Below the pieces are notes generated by a model, which was not told the origin of the DNA, did not search any database, and worked only from the letters and a program-made list of their open reading frames with translations. A stretch of 57,221 bases of DNA from NCBI RefSeq assembly GCF_001672755.1, contig NZ_LZKI01000062.1:1-57221 (forward strand), given 5' to 3'. Below are positions 1 through 9,400 of the stretch, piece after piece. Positions within the stretch are counted from its first letter, which is position 1; each line of letters opens with the position of its first letter. The stretch comes from Mycobacterium colombiense (GTDB lineage: Bacteria > Actinomycetota > Actinomycetes > Mycobacteriales > Mycobacteriaceae). The translations under genes and the position numbers were made by a program.

Positions 1-775
1 TCGGCAACCTCACGTCGGACACGAACGCGTCGCGCAGCCAGGAGATGAAGTCGTTCCACACCCCGGTGACCAGCAGCGCCCCGACGGTGATCAGCAGGAC
101 GCCGCCGAAGATCTGGATGGCCCGGGTGTGCCGGCGCAGCCAGCCCAGGCCCCCCACCGCGCCCGCCGAGCCGAACGCCAGCAGCACGAACGGGATGCCC
201 AGGCCCAGGCAATAGGCGATCACCAGCACGATTCCGCGCGCCACGCTGGCGCCGTCGGTGGCCGAGGCGACGGTGATCACGCCGGCCAGCGTCGGCCCCA
301 GGCACGGCGTCCAGCCCAGCGCGAACACCGCGCCCAGCACCGGCGCGCCGGCGACCGTGCTCAGCTGCCGCGGACTGAATCGGGCCTGCCGTTGCAGCGC
401 CGGGATCAGGCCGACGAACACCAGCCCCATCACGATGGTCAGCACTCCCCCGGCCCGCTGCAGCAGCAGTTGGTTGGTGATCAGCGTGGTCGTCATGCCG
501 AGGACGGCGACGGTGCCGAGCACGAACACGGTGGTGAACCCCGCGACGAACAGCGCCGCGGAACCCGCGACGCGCCAGCGGGCGCCCGGCGGGGCCTTCG
601 TCGCGCCTTCCGGCGGCTGTTCGTCCACGCCGACGACGGCGGCCAGGTAAGACAGGTAGCCGGGCACCAACGGCACCACGCACGGCGAGGCGAACGACAC
701 CATCCCCGCCAGCAGGCAGGCGCCGAGCGCCACCAGAAGTGGTCCGGCGGCGGCGATCTGGGTGAATCCGGTCAT
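1..775 (-). CDS. ccdA: CcdA-like cytochrome c biogenesis membrane protein (3' end cut by window)
   Basis: Reading from ATG at 775 gives 258 complete codons, and the frame is still open at base 1. The last base is A, so codon 259 is not a stop. The protein is a polytopic membrane protein with the family's first-helix motif SFASPCVVPLVPGYLSYLA and a second cysteine in GWTPCLGPTLAG. These are the paired cysteines that carry electrons across the membrane in CcdA/DsbD proteins. CcdA passes reducing power to extracytoplasmic thioredoxins for haem attachment to c-type cytochromes. It starts 16 nt after the TlpA-like gene, its probable redox partner. The length matches Rv0527 (about 259 aa), so only the extreme C-terminus is missing. 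Confidence 0.93.
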   Translation of the reverse strand, partial: MTGFTQIAAAGPLLVALGACLLAGMVSFASPCVVPLVPGYLSYLAAVVGVDEQPPEGATKAPPGARWRVAGSAALFVAGFTTVFVLGTVAVLGMTTTLITNQLLLQRAGGVLTIVMGLVFVGLIPALQRQARFSPRQLSTVAGAPVLGAVFALGWTPCLGPTLAGVITVASATDGASVARGIVLVIAYCLGLGIPFVLLAFGSAGAVGGLGWLRRHTRAIQIFGGVLLITVGALLVTGVWNDFISWLRDAFVSDVRLP

Positions 776-791
776 CGCGGTTCCGAGCCCG

Positions 792-1430
792 TCACGGCGC
801 CGCCCTGCCGACCGGGGTCGGCGAGGCCTCGCCGGCCAGCCGCTGCACCACCGGCTTGAGGTCGGTCGCCAGCAATTCGCGCAAAAAGACCGCGGCGACC
901 CGATGCTGGCGGTCCAGGACGAGGGTGGACGGGATCACGGTGGTGGGGTATTTGCCGCCGAACGCGATCAGCGTGCGCATCGCCGGGTCGTAGATGGACG
1001 GGAACGTCACCTGGCGGTCGTTGACGAAGTCCAGCGCGGCCTGCCGGTTGTTGTCCCGGACGTCGATGCCCAGAAAGGACACCCCGGCGCCGCGGGTGGC
1101 GTCGTACACCTGCTGCAGCTGGGTGACCTCGGCCCGGCACGGCCCGCACCACTGCCCCCAGATGTTGATGACGACGACCCGGCCGGCGAAGATCGGGTCG
1201 TCCATCGACAGCGTGTGCGCGGGGTCGGCCAGGTCGGGTCCGGCCAGCGGGCCGGGGCGGCCACGGCTGGACGGCGGGTCGTAGTAGATGTCGGTCTTGC
1301 CGCCGGGCGAGACGAATTCGAAGGTGCCGCCCTGGGCGACGGCGTCGTGCCCGGAGGAGCAGCCAAGCAGGCCGGGGAGCAGCGCCATCAGCACGGCCCC
1401 GGCCATCGCCTTTCGTCCCCAGCCGATCAA
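792..1430 (-). CDS. TlpA/ResA-like thioredoxin-fold lipoprotein
   Basis: An extracytoplasmic thiol-disulfide oxidoreductase, counterpart of Rv0526. The N-terminus has a hydrophobic stretch ending in a lipobox (PGLLGC, Cys24), so it is likely a membrane-anchored lipoprotein. The thioredoxin active site WCGPC lies at about residues 94-98 (Cys95 and Cys98). Families of this type keep apocytochrome c haem-binding cysteines reduced. I chose TTG at 1430 because it overlaps the TGA of the upstream phosphatase gene (TTGA). An in-frame ATG at 1406 would give a shorter but still plausible signal peptide. The gene sits between the phosphatase and ccdA in one apparent operon. Confidence 0.9.
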   Translation of the reverse strand: MIGWGRKAMAGAVLMALLPGLLGCSSGHDAVAQGGTFEFVSPGGKTDIYYDPPSSRGRPGPLAGPDLADPAHTLSMDDPIFAGRVVVINIWGQWCGPCRAEVTQLQQVYDATRGAGVSFLGIDVRDNNRQAALDFVNDRQVTFPSIYDPAMRTLIAFGGKYPTTVIPSTLVLDRQHRVAAVFLRELLATDLKPVVQRLAGEASPTPVGRAAP

Positions 1431-2035
1431 CGCGCCGCCGGTTCGCTGTACTCGACGCCGGCCAGCCGGTCGCCGTCGTAGACCAGGGTCGTCACCGACG
1501 CCAGCCCGCACTCCCGCCGCCGCGGGTCATGCCACAGTCGCCGGCCGGTCACCTGCAGCCGCAGCGTCCACACCGGGAGTTGGTGGCTGACGCACACCAC
1601 CTCGTGGCCGGCGCCGCGGGCGCGGGCCTTGGCCACGGCCGTCTGCATCCGGGCCGCGATCTCGGCGTACGGCTCACCCCAGGACGGCCGGAAGGGGTTG
1701 CGCAGTTGCCACCACACCCGCGGGTCGCGCCAGGCGCCGTCGCCCGGGCTGACCCGTTTGCCCTCGAAGAAGTTGGCCGATTCGATCAGCTCCGGGTCGG
1801 TGTCCACGGCCAGGCCGTGCTTGGCGGCGATGGGCGCGGCGGTCTCCTGGGCCCGCTGCAGTGGCGAGGCGATCACCGCGACGATGTCGCGGTCGGCCAG
1901 CGCGTCGGCCACCGCGGCCGCCTGGGCGCGGCCGTTGTCGGAGAGGTGAAAGCCGGGCAGCCGCCCGTAGAGGATGCCGCTCGGGTTGTAGACCTCTCCG
2001 TGCCGCACGACGTGCACCCGGGTGTGCTCGGCCAT
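1427..2035 (-). CDS. histidine phosphatase superfamily protein (phosphoglycerate-mutase-like)
   Basis: A 202-aa protein of the histidine phosphatase superfamily, the same length as Rv0525. The catalytic RHG is at residues 11-13 (VVRHGEVYNP), followed by the typical SPLQRAQETA block at about residue 62 and the second histidine in VCVSHQLPVWT. Such proteins are phosphatases rather than true mutases unless proven otherwise, and the substrate is unknown. The ATG overlaps the hemL stop as ATGA, which fixes the start and suggests translational coupling. The downstream stop overlaps the TlpA-like start, so three genes are chained by four-base overlaps. Confidence 0.92.
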   Translation of the reverse strand: MAEHTRVHVVRHGEVYNPSGILYGRLPGFHLSDNGRAQAAAVADALADRDIVAVIASPLQRAQETAAPIAAKHGLAVDTDPELIESANFFEGKRVSPGDGAWRDPRVWWQLRNPFRPSWGEPYAEIAARMQTAVAKARARGAGHEVVCVSHQLPVWTLRLQVTGRRLWHDPRRRECGLASVTTLVYDGDRLAGVEYSEPAAR

Positions 2036-3384
2036 CAGGACTTCCCCTCCCCGGCCTGCGCGGCGGCCCTGGCCGCCGCGGGCAGGGCGCCGGCGATCCG
2101 GTCGAACGCGCTGTCGTCGAGCGCGGTGGAGACGAACCACGCCTCGAAGGCGCTGCACGGCGGGTAGACGCCCGCGTCCAGCAGTGCATGAAAGAACGGC
2201 GGATACCGCCACGTCTGGGTGGCCCGCGCGGACGCGAAGTCCGTCACCGGCGTGTCGGAGAAGAACACGCTCAGCATGTTGCCGGCCCGCGGAATCTGGT
2301 GCGCCACACCGGCATTCGTGAGCGCCTCGGAGAACAGCCCGGCCAGGCGATCGGCATTGGCATCCAACGTGGCATAGGCGGCGGCGTCGGCGTTACGCAA
2401 CGTGGCCAGCCCGGCCGCCATCGCCACCGGGTTACCCGACAGCGTGCCGGCCTGATACACCGGACCCAGCGGCGCCAGCCGCTCCATCACCTCGGCCCGC
2501 CCGCCGAACGCGGCCGCCGGCAGGCCCCCGCTCATCACCTTGCCGAAGGTGAACAGGTCGGCCTCAACGGGATCGATTCCGTACCAACCACTTCGGCTGA
2601 CCCGAAAGCCGGTCATCACTTCGTCGATGATCAGCAGCGCGCCGTGCTCGGCGGTGATCGCGCGCAGCGCCGCGTTGTAGCCGGGCGCGGGTGGAACCAC
2701 GCCCATGTTGCCCGGGCTGGCCTCGGTGATCACCGCCGCGATCTGGTCGCCGAACCGGGCGAAGCTCTGTGTTACGGCGTCGATGTCGTTGTAGGGCAAC
2801 ACGATCGTGTCGGCCGCCGTCGCGCCGGTGACTCCCGGCGAGGACGGCAGGCCCAGCGTCGCCACCCCGGAGCCCGCGTCGGCGAGCAACGCGTCGACAT
2901 GGCCGTGGTAGCAGCCGGAGAACTTGATGACCTTCGTGCGGCCGGTGAAGCCGCGGGCCAGCCGCACCGCGCTCATGGTCGCCTCCGTGCCGGAGTTGAC
3001 CAGCCGGATCCGCTCGACCGGCGCCACCCGCCCGATCATCTCGGCGGCCAGCTCGCTCTCGGCCGGCGTGGGCGCCCCGAACGACAGGCCCGAGGCGGCG
3101 GCCTTGGCGACGGCCTCAACGACGGCCGGGTGCGCGTGACCCAGGATCATCGGCCCCCACGAGCAGACCAGGTCCACGTACCGGTTGCCGTCGGCATCGG
3201 TCAGCCGGCACCCGCGCGCCTCGGTGATGAACGGCGGCGTCCCGCCCACCGCACTGAACGCGCGGACCGGCGAGTTCACCCCACCGGGGATGACGGCGCA
3301 GGCATCCTCGAACAAGCGGGCCGACGCCGCCGTGGCCCGCGGGGCCCCGGTGGCGTGCGCGGTCGCCTGATCACTGCTTCCCAT
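2035..3384 (-). CDS. hemL: glutamate-1-semialdehyde 2,1-aminomutase
   Basis: HemL converts glutamate-1-semialdehyde to 5-aminolevulinate, the second committed step of the C5 haem pathway. It is a fold-type I PLP enzyme. Lys282 in FGKVMSGG is the expected Schiff-base lysine, and [22 protein letters not shown] and [10 protein letters not shown] are family motifs. The length is 449 aa. The start is ATG at 3384 (MGSSDQ); an upstream in-frame start at 3420 would add 12 unlikely residues. It is shorter than my recollection of the M. tuberculosis protein, which carries a small insertion after GLP. HemA, which makes its substrate, lies 22 kb away in this window. It heads the operon running into cytochrome c maturation genes. 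Confidence 0.97.
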   Translation of the reverse strand: MGSSDQATAHATGAPRATAASARLFEDACAVIPGGVNSPVRAFSAVGGTPPFITEARGCRLTDADGNRYVDLVCSWGPMILGHAHPAVVEAVAKAAASGLSFGAPTPAESELAAEMIGRVAPVERIRLVNSGTEATMSAVRLARGFTGRTKVIKFSGCYHGHVDALLADAGSGVATLGLPSSPGVTGATAADTIVLPYNDIDAVTQSFARFGDQIAAVITEASPGNMGVVPPAPGYNAALRAITAEHGALLIIDEVMTGFRVSRSGWYGIDPVEADLFTFGKVMSGGLPAAAFGGRAEVMERLAPLGPVYQAGTLSGNPVAMAAGLATLRNADAAAYATLDANADRLAGLFSEALTNAGVAHQIPRAGNMLSVFFSDTPVTDFASARATQTWRYPPFFHALLDAGVYPPCSAFEAWFVSTALDDSAFDRIAGALPAAARAAAQAGEGKS

Positions 3385-3474
3385 GACGACTAGTGTCCCA
3401 GCCCGCGCGGGCCATTCCACTACAGGGTGTAGCAGGACGTGCTAAAAGGGGGCGGCGCGCTCCCGGCGTCCGGG

Positions 3475-3819
3475 TTAATCGGCGTCCTGCCGGCGGGCCT
3501 CCTGGGCCGCGACGAAGTTGCGGCGGGCGGCTTCGCGTTCCTTTTCCGCCGCCCGTCGGTGTGCGGCGACGTCACCGAGGCCCTCGGCGACCGCGCGTTC
3601 ATGGACTTCGGCGGCACGCTCGTGGGCGACGCCGGCTTGATAGTGGCGATCCACCTCGCGGCGGTGCGCCGCCTCGTCGCGCTCGCGGGAAGTCTCGGCA
3701 CGCTCCGCGGCGCGCTTCACGTCCGCGGGGGTGATGGCCTTGCCGGACGCGAGTTCCTCTTCCCGGCGCAACAACTCCTGCGCGCGCCGGGCCGCGTCTT
3801 CGCCCGGGGATTCGGCCAT
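3475..3819 (-). CDS. small charged, alanine/arginine/glutamate-rich protein of unknown function
   Basis: A 114-aa protein starting at ATG 3819. It is almost entirely Ala, Arg, Glu and Asp with regularly spaced charges (RRAQELLRREEEL, RAAERAETSRERDEAAHRRE). It is predicted to be a long helix or coiled coil without membrane segments or cysteines. I do not recognise a domain. It lies between hemL and the divergent DUF385 gene and may be the last gene of a short unit or a stand-alone gene. Codon third-position GC is consistent with coding, and no competing open frame on the plus strand looks like a known protein, so I accept it with moderate confidence. Confidence 0.6.
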   Translation of the reverse strand: MAESPGEDAARRAQELLRREEELASGKAITPADVKRAAERAETSRERDEAAHRREVDRHYQAGVAHERAAEVHERAVAEGLGDVAAHRRAAEKEREAARRNFVAAQEARRQDAD

Positions 3820-3904
3820 GACAAGACATTAGTCGCTTCCGCCGGAAAAGATCGCGAGAAAGATCGGGTTGTCCTCACCCGGCGCATGCGAGTTGGATAG
3901 CGGT

Positions 3905-4300
3905 ATGCAACTCCCACAAGGACTTGCCCGCTTCAACCGTCACGTCACCAACCCGATTCAGCGGATGTGGGCCGGTTGGCTCCCGCCGTTCGGGATCGTC
4001 GAGCATGTCGGGCGCCGCTCGGGCAAGCCGTACCGCACACCAGTCAACGTGTTCAGCACCGATGTCGACGGCAAACCCGGGGTGGCCATAGTGCTGACCT
4101 ACGGGCCCGACCGGGACTGGCTGAAGAACTTGAAGGCCGCGGGAGGCGGGCGGCTGCGCAGCAAGGGCAAGGAATTCGGCATCGCCGATCCGCGCGTGGT
4201 CACCAGGGACGAGGCCGCGGCGCACGTAACCCGCAGGGTGCGACCGGTTTTCGGGAGGCTGCCCTTCGAGCAAGCGGTATTGCTCACGAAGACCTCCTGA
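3905..4300 (+). CDS. DUF385/Ddn-like deazaflavin (F420)-dependent nitroreductase-family protein
   Basis: A 131-aa protein, the same length as Rv0523c, and oriented against hemL as Rv0523c is. The split-barrel signature is visible: VGRRSGKPYRTPVNVF followed by a DG turn and YGPDRDWLKNLKAAG, matching the conserved GRRSGK..R and WxxNLxA motifs of the mycobacterial F420-binding Ddn family. Members reduce diverse substrates with F420H2 or bind flavins and fatty acids; this protein's substrate is unknown. The start is ATG 3905 with no clear Shine-Dalgarno. It is followed 10 nt later by the tartrate-dehydratase-like gene and could be co-transcribed with it. Confidence 0.85.
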   Translation: MQLPQGLARFNRHVTNPIQRMWAGWLPPFGIVEHVGRRSGKPYRTPVNVFSTDVDGKPGVAIVLTYGPDRDWLKNLKAAGGGRLRSKGKEFGIADPRVVTRDEAAAHVTRRVRPVFGRLPFEQAVLLTKTS

Positions 4301-4310
4301 CCACGCGGTG

Positions 4311-5498
4311 ATGCGGATCACGGCGATCGTCGAGCGGGCGGTCGGCCTGGCCGGCGGCCGACGCGGCGGGCCGGCCAATGCGGTAGTCAGTTTCGCGCAC
4401 CACACGGTCTCTCTGGTCGCGGTGATCACCGACGTGATCCGGCATGGACAGCCCGTGGTGGGCGTGGCTTTCGATTCGATCGGCCGGTTCGCCCAGAGCG
4501 GGATCCTGCGCGACCGGATGATCCCGCGCGTGCTGGCCGCGTCCCCCGACGCCCTGCTGGATGCGTCCGGATACGTCGATCCCGCCGCCGTTTTGGCGTG
4601 CGCGCTCACCGATGAGAAGCCCGGCGGACACGGCGACCGGGCGGCGGCCGCGGCCGCGCTCGAACTGGCCTGCTGGGACCTGAACGCCAAACTGCGCGAC
4701 GAGCCGGCCTGCGCGACCATCGCCCGACATGCCGGACGAGAGCCCGCGGCGTCGGTGCCGGTGTACGCCGCCGGCGGCTACTATCACGCCGACGGCGGCA
4801 TCGATTCGCTGCGCGCGGAAATGCGCGGATACCTCGACGCCGGTTATGACGCGGTCAAGATGAAGATCGGCGGTGCCGCGCTGAGCGAGGACCTCGCGCG
4901 GATCGAGGCCGTCGTCGACATCGTCGGCGACGCGAAACGGGTCGCGGTCGACGCGAACGGCCGGTTCGACCGGGCCGAGGCCACCCGCTGGGCGGGCGCG
5001 CTCGCCCCTTACGGCCTGCGCTGGTACGAAGAGCCGGGTGATCCGCTGGATTACGCGCTGAACCGGGCGGTGACGGAGTGCTATGAGGGAGCGGTGGCCA
5101 CCGGGGAGAACCTCTTCTCGGTACCGGATGCGACCAATCTGCTGCGGTACGGCGGCATGCGCCCCAATCATGATGTGTTTCAAATGGATCCGGGCCTGAG
5201 CTACGGGTTGACCGAATACATCCGGATGCTCGACGTCGCGGCGTGTCACGGCTTCGATCGCCGCTTCGCCTTCCCGCACGGCGGTCATCTGATCAACCTG
5301 CATGTCGCGGCCGGGCTGGGTCTGGGCGGCTGCGAGGCTTACCCCGGTGTGTTCGCCCCGTTCGGCGGCTACCCCGATGCCTGTGCGCTCTCGGCGGGCC
5401 GGCTCTCGCCGACCGACGCCGCGGGTTTCGGGCTCGAGCAGAAGGCCGGCCTGGCCGAACTGATCGCGGAGCTGACCGACGGGAGAGCGCAGGGATGA
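4311..5498 (+). CDS. enolase-superfamily dehydratase, D-tartrate dehydratase-like
   Basis: A 395-aa mandelate racemase/muconate lactonizing enzyme family protein. It has an N-terminal capping domain, then the barrel with KMK in DAVKMKIGG, metal ligands in VDANGRF (Asp), WYEEPGD (Glu) and TGENLF (Glu), and a catalytic-type His in FPHGGHLINLH. The segment EKPGGHG in the cap, plus NLLRYGGMRP and LGLGGCEAYP, closely resembles the D-tartrate dehydratase subgroup, where that cap lysine contacts substrate. The likely reaction is dehydration of a dicarboxylic hydroxy acid to an oxo acid. A GTG at 4308 directly precedes the ATG. The stop overlaps the next start (ATGA). It has no counterpart at this place in M. 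tuberculosis as I recall it. Confidence 0.85.
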   Translation: MRITAIVERAVGLAGGRRGGPANAVVSFAHHTVSLVAVITDVIRHGQPVVGVAFDSIGRFAQSGILRDRMIPRVLAASPDALLDASGYVDPAAVLACALTDEKPGGHGDRAAAAAALELACWDLNAKLRDEPACATIARHAGREPAASVPVYAAGGYYHADGGIDSLRAEMRGYLDAGYDAVKMKIGGAALSEDLARIEAVVDIVGDAKRVAVDANGRFDRAEATRWAGALAPYGLRWYEEPGDPLDYALNRAVTECYEGAVATGENLFSVPDATNLLRYGGMRPNHDVFQMDPGLSYGLTEYIRMLDVAACHGFDRRFAFPHGGHLINLHVAAGLGLGGCEAYPGVFAPFGGYPDACALSAGRLSPTDAAGFGLEQKAGLAELIAELTDGRAQG

Positions 5499-6412
5499 AG
5501 ATCGCGGTAATCGGCTGCGGTGCAATGGGTTCCATCTATGCCGCCAGGCTGGCCGCCGCGGGTAACGACGTGCTGGCCGTCGATCGCTACCAGCCCGGCA
5601 TCGATCAGATCGCCCGACACGGGCTGCGGGTCACCGGTCCGGGCTACGACCGGGTGGTGCCCGTGCGGGCGAGCACCACCGCGCCGGACGAGGCGATGGA
5701 TCTGATCGTGCTCGCCGTGAAGGCGGCCGACGTGACAACCGGTGCGCGACAGGTGATTCCGATGCTCGATGCCGCCACCCCGGTGCTGACCATACAGAAC
5801 GGCCTGGGATCGGCGGAAACCGTCGCGGGCATCGTCGGCGAGGAGCGGGTCGCGGTCGGAATCGCCAGCGGATTCGGCGCGGCGACCGTGGCCCCCGGGC
5901 ATGTCCGCCACAACGCCATGAAAGCGATGCGGTTCGGCGCCTACTCGTCGCTGCCGCTCGCCACGGTCGAGTCGATCGCGCGGGTGTGGAGCGACGCCGG
6001 ATTCGATGCGGCCGCGGTCACCGACATCGCCGCCATGCAATGGGAGAAGCTGATCTGCAACGCCGCCTACAGCGCGCCGTGCGCGCTGACCGGCATGACC
6101 GTCGGCCAGGTGATGGACGACCCGGACATGGCACCGGTCAGCCAGGCGGCCGCGACGGAGGCGTGGACGGTCGCGCGGGCGTCGGGCATCGCGGTCGTCG
6201 TCACCGATGCGGTCGAACACGTGCGCGCTTTCGGCGCGCAGATGCCCGATGCCAAACCGTCGGCGCTGCTGGATCACGAGGCGCACCGGGTCAGCGAGAT
6301 CGACGTCATCAACGGCGCGGTCCCGCGCCAGGGCAGCCGGGTCGGTGTCGCGGCGCCGGTGAACGCGACCCTGACCGCGCTGATCAAAGCGATCGAAAGC
6401 CGATGGGCCTGA
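5495..6412 (+). CDS. 2-dehydropantoate 2-reductase (ApbA/PanE) family protein
   Basis: A 305-aa NADPH-dependent reductase family member. The Rossmann glycine motif is IGCGAMGS at residues 6-13. The catalytic lysine region is WEKLICNAAYSAPCALT, and the C-terminal substrate motif EIDVINGAV is conserved. True PanE reduces ketopantoate to pantoate, but many paralogues act on other 2-oxo acids. The ATGA overlap with the upstream tartrate-dehydratase-like gene, whose product would be an oxo acid, suggests this enzyme acts on that product or a related one. I infer this from context only. The carboxylic acid reductase follows after 61 nt on the same strand. Confidence 0.9.
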   Translation: MKIAVIGCGAMGSIYAARLAAAGNDVLAVDRYQPGIDQIARHGLRVTGPGYDRVVPVRASTTAPDEAMDLIVLAVKAADVTTGARQVIPMLDAATPVLTIQNGLGSAETVAGIVGEERVAVGIASGFGAATVAPGHVRHNAMKAMRFGAYSSLPLATVESIARVWSDAGFDAAAVTDIAAMQWEKLICNAAYSAPCALTGMTVGQVMDDPDMAPVSQAAATEAWTVARASGIAVVVTDAVEHVRAFGAQMPDAKPSALLDHEAHRVSEIDVINGAVPRQGSRVGVAAPVNATLTALIKAIESRWA

Positions 6413-6473
6413 CTGGGCGCAACCAGGACGGGTATACGGCACCGGCATACGCCGCGACGAGAGGAAGCCGCCG

Positions 6474-9400
6474 ATGACTGAGACCGCCACCGACTCGGAC
6501 CGCGAGCAGCGAATAGCCGAGCGCGTCGAGCAGCTGTATGCCAACGATCCGCAGTTTCGGGCCGCCGCGTCGTTGCCGGACGTGACCGACGCCGCGCATC
6601 GCCCGGGTCTGCGGCTGGCCGAGGTCGTCGACACCTATCTGAGCGGCTATGCCGACCGCCCCGCGCTGGGGCAGCGCGCCTGCGAGGTGGTGCGCGATGC
6701 GTCGACCGGCCGGGCGGCGACCACACTGCTGTCCGGGTTCGAAACCATCACCTACCGCGAGCTGGGCGAGCGGGTCGCGGCGCTGGCCGCCGCGTGGCAG
6801 TCCGGTCTGCCCGGAGGCTTCAGCCCGGGCGACTTCGTCGGCGTCCTGGGCTTCACCAGCATCGACTACGTCGTGCACTACCTGGCCTGCATCCGGCTGG
6901 GTGCGGTGTTCGTGCCGCTGCAGACCAGTTCCACGGCGGCCCAGCTCGGCCCGATCGTCGCCGAGACGGCGCCGCGCGTTCTCGCCGTGAGCGTCGAGTC
7001 ACTGCGCACCGCAGTCGATGTCGTCGCCGGCGCGCCCTCGGTCGAGCGCCTGGTGGTATTCGACTACACCAGCGACGACGACGAACAGCGGGGCCGCTAC
7101 GACGCCGCCCGCGCGCGGTTGCGCGACGCCGGGCATCGCGCCGAGGTGGTGTCGCTGTCCACCGAGCTCGAGTCGGGCCGCCGGCTCCCACCGACTCCCG
7201 CGTTCGTTCCGGAGGATGGTGAAAACCCCTTGACAACACTGATTTACACGTCGGGGAGCACCGGCGCTCCGAAGGGGGCCATGTACACCGCGGACATGAT
7301 GACCCGGATCTGGCAGCGACCGCACAGTCCCTCGGTGGACATCGGCAGGCCGATCCCGGCGATCCACCTGCAGTACATGCCGCTGTCGCACGTGTACGGC
7401 CTGGAGTGGCTGATCGCCACGCTGTCCTCCGGGGGCATCGGCTACTTCGCCGCCAAGAGCGACATGTCCACCCTGTTCGACGACATCGGCCTGGTCCGGC
7501 CCACGGCCCTGAACCTCGTTCCCCGGGTGTGCGACATGTTCTTTCGGCGCTACCGTAAGGAGCTCGACGAGCGCTCGGGCGATGAGCTCTCCGGTGAGCA
7601 GCTCGACGAAGCCGTGAAAGCCGAACTGCGGCAGGATTTCATCGGCGGACGGGTGATATCGGCGATGTGCGGCAGCGCCCCGCTGTCCAAGCAGATGCAC
7701 GCCTTCATGGAGTCGCTGCTCGACATCCCGGTGGCCGACGGTTACGGGGCCACCGAGACCGGGGGCGGCATCATGCGCAGCGGGTGGATCAGGCGCCCAC
7801 CGGTCATGGACTACAAGCTGGTCGACGTCCCCGAGCTGGGCTACCTCACCACCGACAAGCCCTACCCGCGCGGCGAGCTACACCTCAAGGCCAGCAACGT
7901 GATTCCCGGCTATTTCAAGCACCCCGAGCTGTCGGCGAAGATCTTCGACGACGAGGGGTTCTACAAGACCGGCGACATCATGGCCGAGCTGGAACCCGAC
8001 CACCTGGTGTATCTGGACCGCAGCAACAACGTGATCAAACTCTCGCAGGGTGAATTCGTCGCGGTGGCCCAGCTGGAGGCGACCTTCTCGACCAGCCCCT
8101 ACATCCGGCAGATCTTCCTCTATGGCAGCAGCGAGCAGCCGTTCCTGCTCGCGGTGATCGTGCCGAACAGCGACGCGGTGGGCGACGGGGATGCGCGCGC
8201 CCTGATCGCCGACTCACTGCAGCGGATCGCCGCCGACAACCACCTTCATCCGTACGAGATCCCGCGCGACTTCCTGCTGGAGTCACAACGTTTCACGCGG
8301 GACAACGGGCTGCTGTCCGGGGTCGGCAAGCTGCTGCGCCCGGCCCTCAAGGCCCACTACGGCGACCGCCTCGACGCCATGTACGACGACATCGAGGCCA
8401 GCCACGGCAACCAACTCGACGAGCTGCGCGCCGCCAGCACCGAGCTGCCCACCATCGACACGGTCCGGCGGGCGGCCGCGGCCACCCTGGGCCTCCCGGC
8501 GGACACCGCGCTACGCGCCGACGCGAAATTCATTGAGCTCGGCGGTGATTCACTGTCCGCGTTCTCCTTCGCCACACTGCTGTCGGAGATCTTTCACATC
8601 GACGTGCCGGTCCAAACCATTGTCAGCCCGACCGCGGACCTGACAACCATCGCGAATTTCGTTGACGGCGAACGCACCTCGGTGTCGACGCGGCCGACAT
8701 TCGCGTCGGTGCACGGCCGCGGCGCCCCGGTGGCCCGCGCCGCCGACCTGACGCTGGACAGCTTCATTGATGCCGAGACGCTGGCCGCCGCGCCCCGGCT
8801 GCCCGCTGCGACCGGCACGATCAGCACCGTGCTGCTGACCGGGGCCAACGGCTATCTCGGGCGCTTCCTGTGCCTGGACTGGCTGGAACGCCTGGCCCCG
8901 GACGGCGGCACGGTGATCTGCCTGGCCCGCGGCGCCGACCCGACCGCCGGGCGTCAGCGCATCGAGGCCGCGATCGACAGCGGTGACGCCGAACTGTCCG
9001 AGCGCTTCCGGCGATTGGCCGACAAGAATCTGCGGGTGCTCGTCGGCGACGTGGGAGCGCCCAATCTCGGCCTGGACACCCCCACCTACCAGCGCCTCGC
9101 CGAATCGGTCGACCTCGTCGTGCATTCGGCCGCCCTGGTCAACCACGTGCTGCCCTACAGCCAGCTGTTCGGGCCCAACGTGGTGGGCACAGCCGAGATC
9201 ATCAAACTCGCAATCACCAAGCGGCTCAAGCCGATCAACTACATCTCCACCGTCGCGGTGACCGCGCTGCCGGACGGCAGCTTCATCGGCGAGGACGTCG
9301 ACGTCCGGTCGGCCAGCCCCTCGCGGCCCCTCGACGAGTCGTACGCCAGCGGCTATGCGACGAGTAAATGGGCGGGCGAGGTGCTGCTGCGACAGGCCCA

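Noticed and set aside
1861..3393. 510-codon open frame on the plus strand opposite hemL and the phosphatase
   Set aside because: High-GC antisense frame; rich in Arg, Gly and His and without any motif. The opposite strand encodes clear HemL.
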